Source: Neoceratodus forsteri (lineage: Eukaryota; Chordata; Ceratodontiformes; Ceratodontidae). Taken from it: a stretch of DNA of 64,000 bases. The stretch spans positions 462,782,501-462,846,500 of the forward strand of contig CM028129.1 of NCBI GenBank assembly GCA_016271365.2. Reading direction: 5' to 3'. This document shows positions 9,476 to 20,961 of the stretch, one piece after another (position 1 is the stretch's first letter; every line of letters begins with the position of its first letter). Made by a program: the position numbers and the translations under genes. Under the pieces are notes generated by a model, which saw only the letters and a program-made list of their open reading frames with translations, made no database searches and was not told the DNA's origin.

Positions 9476-10890
9476 ATATATATATTTTAGGGACCCCTAT
9501 ATTTAGGGTTGAGTAGGCTCTTCTATGTTAAACTCAGAATTGTGTGCATTAATAACTTTGGACTCATTCAATGGATTTACATGAAAGTTAGTAAGCATGG
9601 TGGGGTGTGGTAGATCTCTTGATTTTCCAAATTTTGTTTTAGTAGGACTTATGGTTTCTGCGCACCAAAACACTGCAAAATGCACTTTTCTCCAGTTATG
9701 TGGTCAGTTTTTCAGATTTTGTCCATGATGCTGTGCAGCATTGTGTGGCATGCCACTCTGCTACTTAGCTCATCTGAAAGAGCTTGGGTCAAGGAACATG
9801 CTGCTTTTCATTTGGTGAAAAAATATTAATCCATTCTAAAGTTATTAAACTTTTAAGTTCCCATTATAAGTCAATGGGAAAATTTATATGGTTATTTTGT
9901 GAAAGAAGAATGGGGTTTTGGCCATCTAGTCCCTCCTCATGATCAAAGAATTTGCAGGCTCATGATCAGAGAATTTTTGATTGTGAGGAATTCTTTGATC
10001 AAGACGGCAGCCATCTTGTTTTCAATTTGCAGTCAGAAAATTCAAATATCTTGGCTCAGGAGTGACTCCTGAAGTAAATCTTGGGTGGGTTTTGCTCAGG
10101 GGGATTCACTTTATCAAGCCATGGCTGTGATTTCTTTCAAAATGGTCAAATTAGAGTTTTAAGTTTTTATTCTTTGATCACGGCTTGCTAACGATCTTTG
10201 ATCGCAAGCCTGCAAATTTTTTGACTGCAAGATTCTTTGACAGCGATCTTTGATTGCGAGGGCTCGACTAGATGGCCACTTGAAAAAATCTATTTTCTCA
10301 GCTCAGGGGGTAAATGAGGGTGGGTTTTGCTCAGGGGGCTTCGTTCTATTGAGGCATGGCTGTGGTTTCATGTATTTGTGCCTAATAATTGAGTTTTACA
10401 TTTTTTTTATTCTTTGGTCATGAGCCTACAAATTCTTTGATCGTGAGATTCTTTGATTGCGATATTTGATCATGAGGGAGGGACTAGATGGCCAGATTTG
10501 GTGGGATCAGATAGCCAAATTTTAACAATTGTTTAAATTAAATATCTCAGAAACGGTTTGGTCTTTTCACTTGAAATTTGGAGTGTGTTGACCAGATGTC
10601 TTGTAGATTTGAATTATGGTGATTAAATGTCAGACAATACATTTTTTGTAGAGATATTGCATGGCACAATTTACATTTTGTGAACAGCATTTTCCATTCT
10701 GGTACTGGCTTTGAAATTTATATGGTAGCTACCTTACTGCCATGGATGTACTTTTCACTTGTTAGGTGTCTAACGTGTAAACAGGTGCAGAATTCTGTAG
10801 AAATCTGCAAGTTGGTGGGAGAGTGGGGCCCAAAGGACCCGCGTTACCACCAAGTTCCGTGGCTTTCTACTTTTCTATTCTTTCTCAAAA
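9476..10890 (-). repeat. Family Y copy 2 (inverted relative to copy 1)
   Basis: After the TA run, the sequence from 9495 (TTTAGGGTTGAGTAGGCTCT, then CTATGTTAAAC) is the reverse complement of the end of copy 1. The inverse match continues through the CAAAGTTATTAA and CCATTATAAGTCAATGGG blocks (about 9845-9885). Beyond about 9900 the similarity fades into a segment rich in TTTGATC. Confidence 0.55.
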
Positions 10891-10895
10891 AATAA

Positions 10896-11210
10896 GGAAA
10901 TTCTATGCAAACTCTTTGTTAATGCATCATTTAGGGTTAAAACACAAAAAGTCAGGAAATGGTATTTCATTGGGGTTGTGAGGCCTAAATGTCACCCCAT
11001 TCTTCTTTACTGTGGCTTGCGAATATGATTACGCATGGAATGGGGTGACATTTAGACCTCACAACCCTAATGACACACCCCATCAGCTGTCAATCTAGGG
11101 ATAATGGGCGGGTCCATGGGGCAGGAGGGGGCAACCCTAAACATCTCATTTCCTGACTTTTTGTGTTTTAACCTTAAATGATGCATTAACGAAGTTTTCT
11201 TGCATAGAAT
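10896..11210. repeat. Nested inverted repeat
   Basis: The outer arms 10896-10961 and 11147-11210 are reverse complements with few differences (both contain the CACAAAAAGTCAGGAAATG motif or its complement). The inner arms 10971-11002 and 11038-11069 match at 30 of 32 positions. The centre is about 35 bases. This could form a large cruciform, and it joins family Y sequence on the right. Confidence 0.8.
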
Positions 11211-13110
11211 ATATACTGAAAAGTAACCCTTGTAACACTTATTTGGCAATATCTAAGTAACCATAGCAAGTATGGGAAAAATTCCTCTGTGGTTGTAATC
11301 ATCCTTTGAAAACTCCATGCATTCTTAGTCCACCTAAAGAGGGACTAAGTTGCAGGTAGCAAAAAATCTGTGTCTTGAATAATTTTTGGGATAAGGGTGC
11401 TGAAAGGCACCGCGCATGCTGCAGTGTTATCCTATGGGAAATTTCTCAACTTCATAAAGCTGTGCCATGGGGTCATCAGGTCCAACTGTCACCTCATTCC
11501 ATGTGTAAACAAGCTGAAATGCTACATTATAGGAAAATGTGGTTGAGAGTTAGGTCTGATGACCCCTTGTCACATCCCGATGCCTGTTGGTGCCTGTAGG
11601 GTGGGGGTTTGTGGTAGGGGTGGTAACCCTAACATCAAATTTCTAAACTTTTGTCGCTGTGACATCAACCCTAACTGATGCATTAACTGGAGATTTTAGA
11701 ATGAATTTCCCTTCTTTTTGAGAAAGTGTAATGCAACTAGCTAGTGGTATGTGTTTGTGGGAGAGGGGGCCCTCTGGGCCCTGAGCTCCCTTCACATTGT
11801 CCATTTTTGTAATGGTATGTGTATGTGGGAGCGCAGACCCTCTGGGCCCTGCACTCCCACTTACACATAAATACAGATCCATACAGTAGCCCCATAGTAC
11901 TGAAAAGGAACCCTTGTAACATTAATTTGCCAATATCTCAGTAACCATACAACCTATGAAAAAATTTCCAGTGTAGGTGAAATCTATGACTTTTAATTTT
12001 CCATGCATGCTTACTTCACTTAGAGATGAACTAAGCTGCAGGGAGGGAAAAATCCGTATCTCACTTCATTTTCAAGATACAGGTGGCAAAACGTGCCGTG
12101 GGCTCTGCAATGTTATCCTATGGGAAATTTCTAAACTTCTGTACACTGTAACTATGGTCCTGTTGAATGCTTTGGGATCAAACCATGAAAAGGCACATCC
12201 ATGGGACCAGGGCTTGCCACCCTGCAAATTTCAGCCCAAAAGTACAATCCACCTTGACACAATGAAGTGACAAAGAAAACAACACATGGGAAAATGTGTT
12301 TGTGCAGTGTTTTCGCAATAACTTAAATGTGTTCATGGCACTCCTATCTCTATAATGGGAATGTTGTCACGCACAGAAAAATGTTGTCGAGGTTCCTTTT
12401 TTTTATCGCGATTATTGCCACCACAACAAAAATTGTTGTGACAACAAAATGGCAAAATGGTGAAAAAAGTTTGAAGCCATATTTCCAGACCACGTAGTGA
12501 AAAACTAATGCCAGGGTCATGTTCCTCAGGGCCCAATTAGGTAAATACAACTGTTGGTGTTTACCAAAGGCCATTATTTTTTGAGTTATGTTTTTTGTCT
12601 CTCTCTAACTGAAAACAAGATGGCGAAGCATGAAAACAAATTCAGAGACCACAACAACAAAAATGTGATTGCGAATGTTTTCACAGTGCACATATAAATT
12701 TTCCCATATGCTATAAAGAGGCATCAAAAACTTGAATAATTTTTGAACAGATTAATATTTTTTCACCAAATCTTCAAAGGGCACCAGTTCAACCCAGGAC
12801 ACATATAGCCATGCAAATTTGAATCAACTCAGAAGCATTCTTTAGTCCATTATGGCCGACCAAAAAATGCATGCAAGATGGTAATTTTCACTTTTTGGAT
12901 GCTCTACAGTTCTGCAACCATACATCTGACCGAAACTTTCCAGATCCAGAGATCTAAGATTGGAGGCTGCGCATGCAACATGTCAGGCAAATTGGACAAA
13001 CTATTGCAAACGTATTAAAGTGCAAACTTTGGGGTTTAACATAGAAGTGACTGTGCAACCCTAACTATACCTGCCCTATAGGGCAGATATAATGTATAAT
13101 ATATATATAT
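11211..13110 (+). repeat. Family Y copy 3, with an internal partial duplication
   Basis: Sequence from 11220 (ACCCTTGTAACACTTATTTG) and again from 11908 (ACCCTTGTAACATTAATTTG) shows that two family Y segments are joined. The rest follows copy 1: CCTATGGGAAATTTCT at about 11430 and 12116, TTTTTTCACCAAATCTTC at about 12758, and the end GGGTTTAACATAGAAGTG. The terminal hairpin (CTGCCCTATAGGGCAG) then lies next to a TA run. Confidence 0.6.
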
Positions 13111-13112
13111 AA

Positions 13113-13146
<34 letters not shown>
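13113..13146. repeat. (TG)n microsatellite at the end of family Y copy 3
   Basis: A short TA run at 13098-13110 is followed by TG repeats to 13146. Confidence 0.95.
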
Positions 13147-13149
<3 letters not shown>

Positions 13150-14130
13150 AATTCATATATTTATGCAATGGGTTGGACATAAATAGAGTGTGATAAATCT
13201 GTGTATCTGAATAATCGTGTGCATAGATGTAGGAATCTAACATTTATCAACACGGTTACTTCATCACCATCCATTAATGTATATCATCAACCCCCCCATC
13301 ACTGGCACTACTCCTGGTTTCATTTCCAGAACTACATTCACAGAGCTTTTTCACCGCTTCAGCACAAAAACTTCATGACACTTGCAAACTACATCTATGC
13401 ACTTGTTTCTTTGCTTAAACATGATGTTTCTTGTTCTTTATTTAAAATGCAGCTTTTTTTCTCATTTCAGCCAGAAGTTAAAGTTAACTCACATCCCTCA
13501 CCTGCCCATCAGCCCCAGCAGCTTCCTCGTTACTGCATAAAAAGAACATACAGCATTCTTAAAGATAACATTCTTTATCTGCATTTAATTCAAACCACAG
13601 ATTTGTTCTGCATTTAAACTGCATGCTACACAACAACTCAGGTGCCTGACCACCTGCCCACCAGCGCTTGCCAGCTCCAGCAGCTTCTACAATATCTTAA
13701 TGTATCTCCAGTACCTTCAGATCCTTTTTCTTATGCTGCATTCACAAAGTAAGGAGAACTGTACCTGTTTCTATAACTTTCAATGTCCCTCCTGCACATA
13801 CTATATTTCAGACCTGGTCCACTCCATAAAGAACTGCATGCTATAATTACCACTGCTCTCTCTAACTTCCTTCATGCTGAATCACACCCTCTGACTGCCA
13901 CCGTTCTCTCTGTATCTTGTTTCTCTCCTTCCTGAACAACAAATCAATTTCAATGGAATTTTACATATGAAAAATGAAGCCCAACTTACTGATGCCAGCT
14001 CCCTCACAGACTGAGCCGGCGCTGGCAACTGGCAGAACTGATTCTCTTGCTAAAGCTTGCTACCATCTAGACTGCATTTCTTCAAAATACCACCATAACT
14101 CAGCCAATGAGCTGCAATTAAGAAACAGAG
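13147..14130. other. Unassigned sequence
   Basis: No recognisable gene or repeat. A 138-codon open stretch on the plus strand (13201-13617) has no family signature and its composition looks non-coding, so I do not call it. Confidence 0.4.
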
Positions 14131-15020
14131 GAAACATAGAAGTTGACAGCAGATAAGGACCACAAGGCCCATCCAGTCTACCCATTTCTTTTTCTACCTT
14201 ATGAATGTGAAATCGGCCATTGCTCTGTCAATGGCCTACCTATTCATACGCATCTGTATTGCTCCCTTATGCCTATCCCATGCCAGTTTGAAGCCATACA
14301 CTGTATTCATATCCACCACTTCCTGAGGTAGGCCGTTCCATGTATCCACCACCCTTTCTGTGAAAATGAACTTCCTCACATTATCCCTTGATCAGCCTCC
14401 CTCTAATCTCATGCCGTGTACTATTGTCCTGCTATTTTTCTTATATTGAAACATGTTAGACTCTTTCACATTGTTAATGCCCTTAAGGTGTTTGAATGCT
14501 TCGATCATATTACCTCTCTCCTTCCTTTGCTCTAGGATATACATACTGAGCTCTGTTAATCTGTCCTCATATGTTTTCTGATGCAGTCCCTGCACCATTT
14601 TGGTTTCCCTTCTCTGGACTGCCTCAATTTGGTTAATGTACTTGTGAAGGTGTCGCCTCCAGTACTGCATGCAATACTCCAGATGGGGCCTAACCAGTGT
14701 CTTATAAAGAGGGATTATTACCTCCTTCTGATGACTTGTGCTACCCCTACTAATACACCCCAACATCCCCCTAGCATTACCTACTGCTTTAGTGATCTGC
14801 TTGGATGATTTCAGGTCATCTGTGATGATGAAGCCCAAGTCTCTTTCTTCCCTTGTGACTGCCAGCAACTCCCCTCCCAACCTATAGGTGGCTTCCGGGT
14901 TTCTCTTCCCTATGTGCATGATCTGCACTCTTTGTGTTAAACCCCAGTTGCCAATCTTCCAACCATTTTGCCAGTTTATCCAGATCTCTTCTTATTCTGC
15001 CCACCACATCTGGATTATCA
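14131..15020 (-). pseudogene. CR1 LINE, 3' fragment
   Basis: The left end GAAACATAGAAGTTGACAGC is the element's 3' tail. The minus strand then encodes the C-terminal part of a CR1-clade reverse transcriptase (14392-14928): REERDLGFIITDD, LVRPHLEYCMQYWRRHL, VQRRETKMVQGLHQ. It stops at about 15020, before the FADD catalytic motif, so it is a normal 5'-truncated copy. The same subfamily as the copy at 58484-60303, judging by the tail. Confidence 0.85.
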
Positions 15021-15300
15021 GCAATTCAGGAACATCACCATTAGCGTCATGATGGCACATTCATAGTAATTCTCATGGTAATGGGGAGGCATTGACACTA
15101 CTTCACCAAATAATCCAAAAAACTAAAAAGAGAAAAAATGTTCACACAATCTCCTACACTACTGCAGAAACAGAACATGCAGTGGGAGCTTTTGTTATAT
15201 CTGTACTCATGCTGTTTGACCTAGGACACCTCACTCGTGGCTTGTACCACTAGTGAAGTTATCAGAGGTCAAACAGCACTTGTATAGATAAAGCATATCC
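15021..15300. other. Unassigned sequence
   Basis: I see nothing recognisable between the CR1 fragment and the microsatellite cluster. Confidence 0.4.
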
Positions 15301-15329
15301 CATATACATACATACATATATACATATAC

Positions 15330-15383
<54 letters not shown>

Positions 15384-15398
15384 ACATCTATCTTTATA

Positions 15399-15433
<35 letters not shown>

Positions 15434-15445
15434 ATATATATAGAT

Positions 15446-15492
<47 letters not shown>

Positions 15493-15527
15493 AATATATA
15501 TAGATATAGATATATATATATATATAG
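15301..15527. repeat. Compound microsatellite cluster
   Basis: CATA, TG, a long TA run, CTGT (about 15399-15426), TC and TA runs follow one another. Open frames across it are artefacts of the repeats. Confidence 0.95.
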
Positions 15528-16880
15528 GCACAGTAGTGCCAGTATAGTTAGGATTGCCTGGCCACTTCTATGGTAACCCCAAATTTTGCATTGGAATAAC
15601 CTTGCCACTGTATGACGGAGTTGCCTGACATTTTGCTTGTGTGGTGGGACACCATAGAGCTCTGGAAATAGCAAGTTGCATTACGGTCGGATGAGTGGTT
15701 GTGGAGCTGAAGAGCACCAACAAACTCACTAAAATGGGTTTTTTGCATGTTTCTTTGCTCGGTGCTACAGACCACATGATATGTCTTGTCTGGTCTAAAA
15801 TCTTCAGGGACAATGCAGTATGGGACTCTGATGTACCTTTTGAAGATTTGGTGAAAAAATATTAAACCATTCAAAAGTTACTCCATTTTTAAGTTTTTAC
15901 TTTGAAGTCAATGGGGGAGAAATGTATGTGCCTCTCGAAACTGTCATGAAACCACTTTTTACTGTTGTGCTACTGCCATCTTGTTTCAGTTAGTGGTGAA
16001 GAAAAACATCCGTAGTTCAAATTGTAGTGACCCAGGTAAACACTAACAGTTGGGTTTACCTAAATGTGGCCTGAGGAACACAGTGTTGATACTGGTGTTT
16101 TTCTAGGACCCCTAGAAATACCTATTTTTTTAAATTGGGTCCCCTGTAGTGTTGCAAATCACGACAGTAAATTTGTGATACTTTCACAAATCATGACAAT
16201 GTTGCATCTGTACTGTTGCAATTTGCAACACTACTGCACACAAAAAATGCAATTTCTTTGCCACACTACTGCACCTAAATGGTTGGGGCTTTTTGGCTGA
16301 AATGTTCAGGGTGGCAAGCCCTTGCACCACAGATGTGCCTTTTGATGATTTTGTAAAAACATTTAAAAGGGTTACAAAGTTACAGTACTCCGAAGTGAGC
16401 AATTTCCCATAGGATAACATTGCGGTGCCTTTCAGCGCCCATATCTCGAAAATGAAGCGAGATATGGATGTTTTGCTACCTGTTGCTTAACTAAGCCTGC
16501 AAGGAAGTTAAAAAGTCACAGATTCCACCTGCACTGGAATTTGTTTCATAGGTTGTACGGTTGCTGAGCTATTGCCAAATTATTATTACAAGGGTTCCTT
16601 TTCAGTACTATACGGCTGCAGTATGGCTCTGTACTTTTGTGTAAGTGGGAGCACAGAGCCCAGATGTCCCATGTCCCTACATACGCATACCATTACGCAA
16701 AAATGGGCAGCATGAGGGGAGTGCAGGGCCCAGAGGGCCCACACTCCCACAACCACATATCAGTTACTAGTTATATTACAGTTTCTCAAAAAGGAGGGAA
16801 ATTCATTGCAACAAACTTTGTTAATGCATCTGTTAGTGGTGATAGCACAGTGACAAAAGTATGGAAACATGATGTTAGGG
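15527..16880 (-). repeat. Family Y copy 4 (inverted)
   Basis: It begins at the microsatellite with a terminal hairpin (GGCACAGTAGTGCC) and TAGTTAGGATTG. It then reads family Y backwards: TTGGTGAAAAAATATTAAACC at about 15847, CCATAGGATAACATTG at about 16406, ATATCTCGAAAATGAAGCG at 16441, and AAAAAGGAGGGAAATTC at about 16787. Confidence 0.65.
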
Positions 16881-17739
16881 TTACCCCCACCATCACCCCA
16901 TCACCACTCTCCACTCACCAACAGCTTGAGCTGACTGTGAGGGAACAGGGGGCAAAACTGAAGATAAGAAAGAGCTGATATTAGCATCTACTTCAGTGAC
17001 TGTATTAAACATCTTATTCTCAAAATCTTCAGTTATGGAAAGCATCCCCTTTTTGTCTGTAAAATACATACCATTAGGTACTATTAATTTATAGAAAATT
17101 ATGTAATCAGTATGATTTTTACATCGCACAGGAGATCTCCAAAAGTCTTTTTTACTTCCACATTTGTGTTCCATTGCCAGAGACTCAGCTCTGCTATACT
17201 GAACTTTGAACATTTCAGCTTCAACAGCATCAGTCTGATCTCTGTATGTCTAAAACTGGTGGTAGCTTTGGAAAGTAAATTATAAAGTTGGTCTCTAAGA
17301 CTCAAATAATCTAAATAGTCTGACTGTACTTTTTGTTATACAATTTTTTTGTAAAAGTTCTTGTATAGAAACTTTCATATCTTCTCACTATTGTAAGGGA
17401 GTCTCATACAGGCAAAACACTGAATGATAGTGCAAAAAATAATTGGTTTACTGCCTCATGAACATCAGGTAAATTAAGAAGTGAAACATTAAGTTTCTAT
17501 CTTCCCTGAGCAGTACATGATGAATGCTCATTGTAAGTAAGTAAACAGACCAATTAAAAGTAAATGATCAGAAAATTCCATAGGCAATAATTGCACTGAG
17601 GGCACATTCAAAGAGGGAGACATGAAAAACATAAACAATTTTGGTGGAAATGATGTTAAGAAAGTATGCATGTCCTCCCTTGAAATGTAAGGATCTGAAT
17701 GCGTCTCTTAAACCAGTCACTTTAATCATATGTTCAGTG
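16881..17739. other. Unassigned sequence
   Basis: A minus open stretch (16893-17213) overlaps the end of the repeat and continues upstream in other frames to about 17300. I recognise no domain and do not call a gene. Confidence 0.4.
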
Positions 17740-17855
17740 TTGGTGAAATATGTAGTGCTTGGTGATACTGTGAATTTTGATGATTATTTATTATGTGGCT
17801 TTCCTCTATTCCCACCCTTGGTAGAAGAGCTGGGTAGCTATAGGGAATAGAGGCC
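17740..17855 (-). repeat. Ngaro B2 repeat
   Basis: About 116 bases starting TTGGTGAAATATGTAGTGCT and ending GGGAATAGAGGCC. It matches 18027-18143 with about three differences and forms the outer left end of the element. Confidence 0.88.
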
Positions 17856-17915
17856 CTATGCAAGGGTGGATAGAGTGCAGAAGAAGAAGGAGGTCAGTGG
17901 TGAGGATGGTGGGTG

Positions 17916-18026
17916 AGTTCCTGATTTTAAGCATGAAGTGCCTCGAGAGGAAGGTTTATGAATGAGATGTGGGATGAGCTATTCCCCCCACATTGAATCT
18001 TGGGCTTAAAGCCCTCCCATTCAATA
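17916..18026 (-). repeat. Ngaro A2 repeat
   Basis: Sequence from CCTGATTTTAAGCATGAAGT to CTTGGGCTTAAAGCCCTCCC matches A1 at 23936-24032. It lies between B2 and B1, as required for the A1 ... B1A2B2 arrangement. Confidence 0.82.
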
Positions 18027-18143
18027 TTGGTGAAATATGTAGTGCTTGGTGATACTGTGAATTTTGATGATTATTTATTATGTGGCTTTCCTCTATTCCA
18101 ACCCTTGGTAGAAGAGTTGGGTAGCTGTAGGGAATAGAGGCCC
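18027..18143 (-). repeat. Ngaro B1 repeat
   Basis: Direct repeat of B2, lying next to A2 on the side of the coding region. Confidence 0.88.
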
Positions 18144-18720
18144 CAAAAGAATTACCTCCTCCAACTCTGAAGAGTGTGATTAGGAGTACTCAGGATATGT
18201 AAAATCCCTTAGGAGAAAACCTCTGAGGACCCATGGCTAATGACCTGCTTGTCCTCTGAGCAAACTAAGAGGAGATAATAGAAAAGGCATTTTTAAGTTT
18301 GGAAGTTGGAATAGTGATGTATACTTTGAATGTTGATGATTTCCATCTTCCTAGTCATCTGATGCTGTGCACAGGAATGTTATGATGAGATGCTGAGGTG
18401 GCTGCTCCTATTCAACAGGAATGACCGGCATAGGAGAATGGATCTAGTCTGAGCCTCTGGATAGGGTTCTTATGTGGTCTAGGAACCATTTGGATGTCAC
18501 AGGCAAGTTGAAGCTGGATGTTAACGGGAGAAGAAGGATTAGGCCTGGCTTGGAACAGTATAAGCCTTGCTAGCCTTGCAGCTGGACACCGATTGTTTGA
18601 TATGGAATAGTAGGTTATGGAAATTCCAGAATTGAATCTATCAGTTTTTGAAGAAGGCGGAGTAAATATGCACAGTGAAGCCCTCCAGGATGAAGCACAG
18701 TATCACAGGTTTACTGCATG
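18144..18720 (-). other. Ngaro recombinase C-terminus/3' region, decayed
   Basis: This is where the second half of the tyrosine recombinase (the H-x-x-R and Tyr motifs) should lie. I could not find a convincing copy of those motifs, so the catalytic C-terminus is lost or too degenerate to read. Confidence 0.45.
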
Positions 18721-19330
18721 TCAAAAGAGATTAACTCCCATTGAAACTGCATTGTTTGCTGCAGTAACTGTACTGCAGAATTTTGCAGTGCTGCACTTCG
18801 TCCTGGTGGGCTTCACTGAAACTGTCATTATGCTTCTTAAGGTTGGATACTCTGAGAAAAGTAGAAAAGTGAGATGATGATGTGGTAAATTCTCCGGGGC
18901 AAAGAAAGCCATAGAAGGCAATGGTAGTTGCTGCGAACACCATGAGATTGGAATTAGGGTTGAATGGATTTGAGCAAATAAGTCCAGCAAACTATGAAAT
19001 AGAGGTCCTTCTGCTGGAAAGCATCAAGGAGTAATCAGAATGGTGGATAGTTGAAAGCCCAATAAAAGTAGTTTGATTTATTGACTGATTGGAGAGCAAT
19101 GAGGATGAGGATGGAGAGTATTGGGAAAGAAAACACTGGATGCCAGATAAATATAATTTGATGGTACCATGGGAAAGATGCAAGGCTTGATAGCAAAATG
19201 TCAGACATGCTAGTACCAAGTTGACTGAGAAGACAGTTGCACGGAAGGATGATGAAGCACAGAAAGATACATAATTGTTCCAGGTGGTTGTATAAGCAGC
19301 TCTAGTGGAAAAAGCCAGCGTGGACCACAT
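18721..19330 (-). pseudogene. Ngaro tyrosine recombinase (N-terminal and start of catalytic domain)
   Basis: The minus strand from 19330 reads a core-binding region: STRAAYTTTWNNYVSFCASS, then LYLSGIQCFLS. Next comes the catalytic domain start AFYGFLCPGEFTTSS (near 18890-18915). In the family the residue before PGEF is the first catalytic arginine; here it is cysteine, TGC (codon 18899-18901), the change expected from CpG decay of CGC. The domain is split over two frames near 18990. Non-functional, but the family assignment is firm because it follows RNase H in a Ngaro context. Confidence 0.75.
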
Positions 19331-19359
19331 GAAAAGAGATGCTTGATGATGATAGTGAC

Positions 19360-20084
19360 TTATGTCATGATGAGATCATAGTAGGATGGCAGATTAGTCA
19401 TGATGGGATCCACTGAAGGATGAAGGCAATGAAAATCCTGAAAATGAAATCGAGAAAGAGCATCAGCTGCTTTGTTCTTGACAACAGGAATATAATAGCA
19501 TGTGATGATGAAGTCATGGATGAGTGAAAGCCAGGTTAACCTCTGCATGAATAACATAATGGAAGGTGAGGATGAGCAACCTTTATTAACGATGGCTACA
19601 GTGGACTGATTATCAGAATATACAGATACTGATTGGTGAGACCATAGATGCCCCCATAGAACTGCAGCCACTACAATTGGGTATATTTAAAATAATGGAG
19701 AAGTAGAAGAAAAGTCACTCAATGAAGAGACATGGGAAGGCCAAGGGGCAGTGATTCAGGACTGAGAAAATATAGCTGCATATCTGTGGGTCAAGAGGTG
19801 TCCATGAATATGCTGGGATGGACTTTGGGAGACAGATCTTTGCAGAATATGGAGCATCCATTCCAGCTGGTGAGAAAAAGGAACCACATGGCTAGGTTGG
19901 ATTTCACAGATGCTGAGACACAGACATGATGGTGAAGCTCGGAGACAAATGAAGCTTGGATAAGAAGATAAGAGATGAATGAATGACCTAGAGGAATGAT
20001 CCTCATTGTGAAATTGAGGTAACCCAAAAGGGAAAGCAGGTCATGCTTGGTGCAGTAGGATCTGGTAGAGAAGGAAGAAACCAA
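19360..20084 (-). pseudogene. Ngaro RT thumb/connection and RNase H
   Basis: In 19791-20084 the segment TKHDLLSLLGYLNFTMRII, then LAMWFLFLTSWNG, is the RT thumb/connection typical of DIRS-like elements. It ends near FMDTS, the first RNase H aspartate motif (usually TDAS). After a frameshift, 19360-19671 gives VSVYSDNQSTVAIVNKG with the second aspartate and NKAADALSRF, the standard end of the domain. The next frame (recombinase) begins only about 30 bases downstream. Confidence 0.82.
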
Positions 20085-20105
20085 CTCTTGAATCTGAGAG
20101 AGAGC

Positions 20106-20883
20106 TTATCCAGATGAAGATGTGCCTCCATGTGGTGGAATCCAAGACAATGCCCAGAAAATCAAGGGAAGTGGAAGGGACAAATGTCTTTCCGCTGCCA
20201 AAGGGATTGACAGGTCTTCAAACAACTGAATGAGAGCAGACAGACCCTCTGTAAGAGGTGAGGTAGGCGGGTCGATGAGGAGGAAATCATCCAGCAAGTG
20301 AAGCACAGCAGACCGATGGCAAACGTTGAACAGAGCCCAGCACAGGACTTCAGCAAAGGTGTCTAAAAGCTTAGTGCTGCTACGGCAGTGAAAGACCAGG
20401 TGGATGGCAAAATAAAAGGCATTATCTCAGGACATACCGTAGAGGTGCCAGAGAGAGGATAGATGGGGAGGACCTTGAAAGCATCAGAGATGTCCGCCTT
20501 GGAAAACCATGGCTAGATCTGTTGATGATGGTGATGGCATCATTGATGCGGGCATAGGACAAAGAAAAGTTATTAGCAGGAATGAGGGAATTGATGCTAA
20601 GTGTTGAGGAACCACGGGGTATAGACAGGTTGATGATGAGTTGCTTCTTACCAGAGAATTTCCAAGTTGCGATTCTGATGGGATTGATCCAGTTAACAGG
20701 GAAGGGAGGATGAAGAAAAGGCCCCAAAATGAAGTGCTTACAAAGTTCCTTCCAGACGAGGGAAAGGACCACATACAGTTTCTGGATGGTGGACTGCAAT
20801 TTGGCACAGATGAAGGAGGAAGTAGGGAGAACTGACACACCCATATGGAAGCCATGGGTGAAACCCAAGAGGAGAGAATGCAC
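20106..20883 (-). pseudogene. Ngaro reverse transcriptase
   Basis: The finger region reads INPIRIATWKFSGKKQLII, then LSIPRGSS and LSYARINDA. In the neighbouring frame SKADISDAF carries the first catalytic aspartate. The palm motif LLDDFLLI, with both aspartates (20286-20291), is in 20106-20306; the usual Tyr/Phe before LDD is leucine here. At least two frameshifts interrupt the domain. Confidence 0.82.
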
Positions 20884-20961
20884 TGACTCTGGAGAAAGAG
20901 TGGTGGTCAGGAGGTAAGCCAGGGTAAGCAGATTGATAGGAGTGGAGGGATGGACTGGATG

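Noticed and set aside
9430..9530. CCCTAA-like motifs suggesting interstitial telomere repeats
   Set aside because: AACCCTAAC occurs singly at family Y landmarks, never in tandem.
15334..15576. Open frame rich in Tyr-Ile and Ser-Leu
   Set aside because: Direct translation of TA, TC and CTGT microsatellites.
16893..17305. Possible exon on the minus strand
   Set aside because: Two frames show protein-like composition but no recognised family, no clear splice sites, and the start overlaps family Y.
18144..18720. Methyltransferase-like domain of a DIRS1-type element
   Set aside because: No such motif is seen, and in DIRS1-type elements it would lie between RNase H and recombinase, where only about 30 bases exist.
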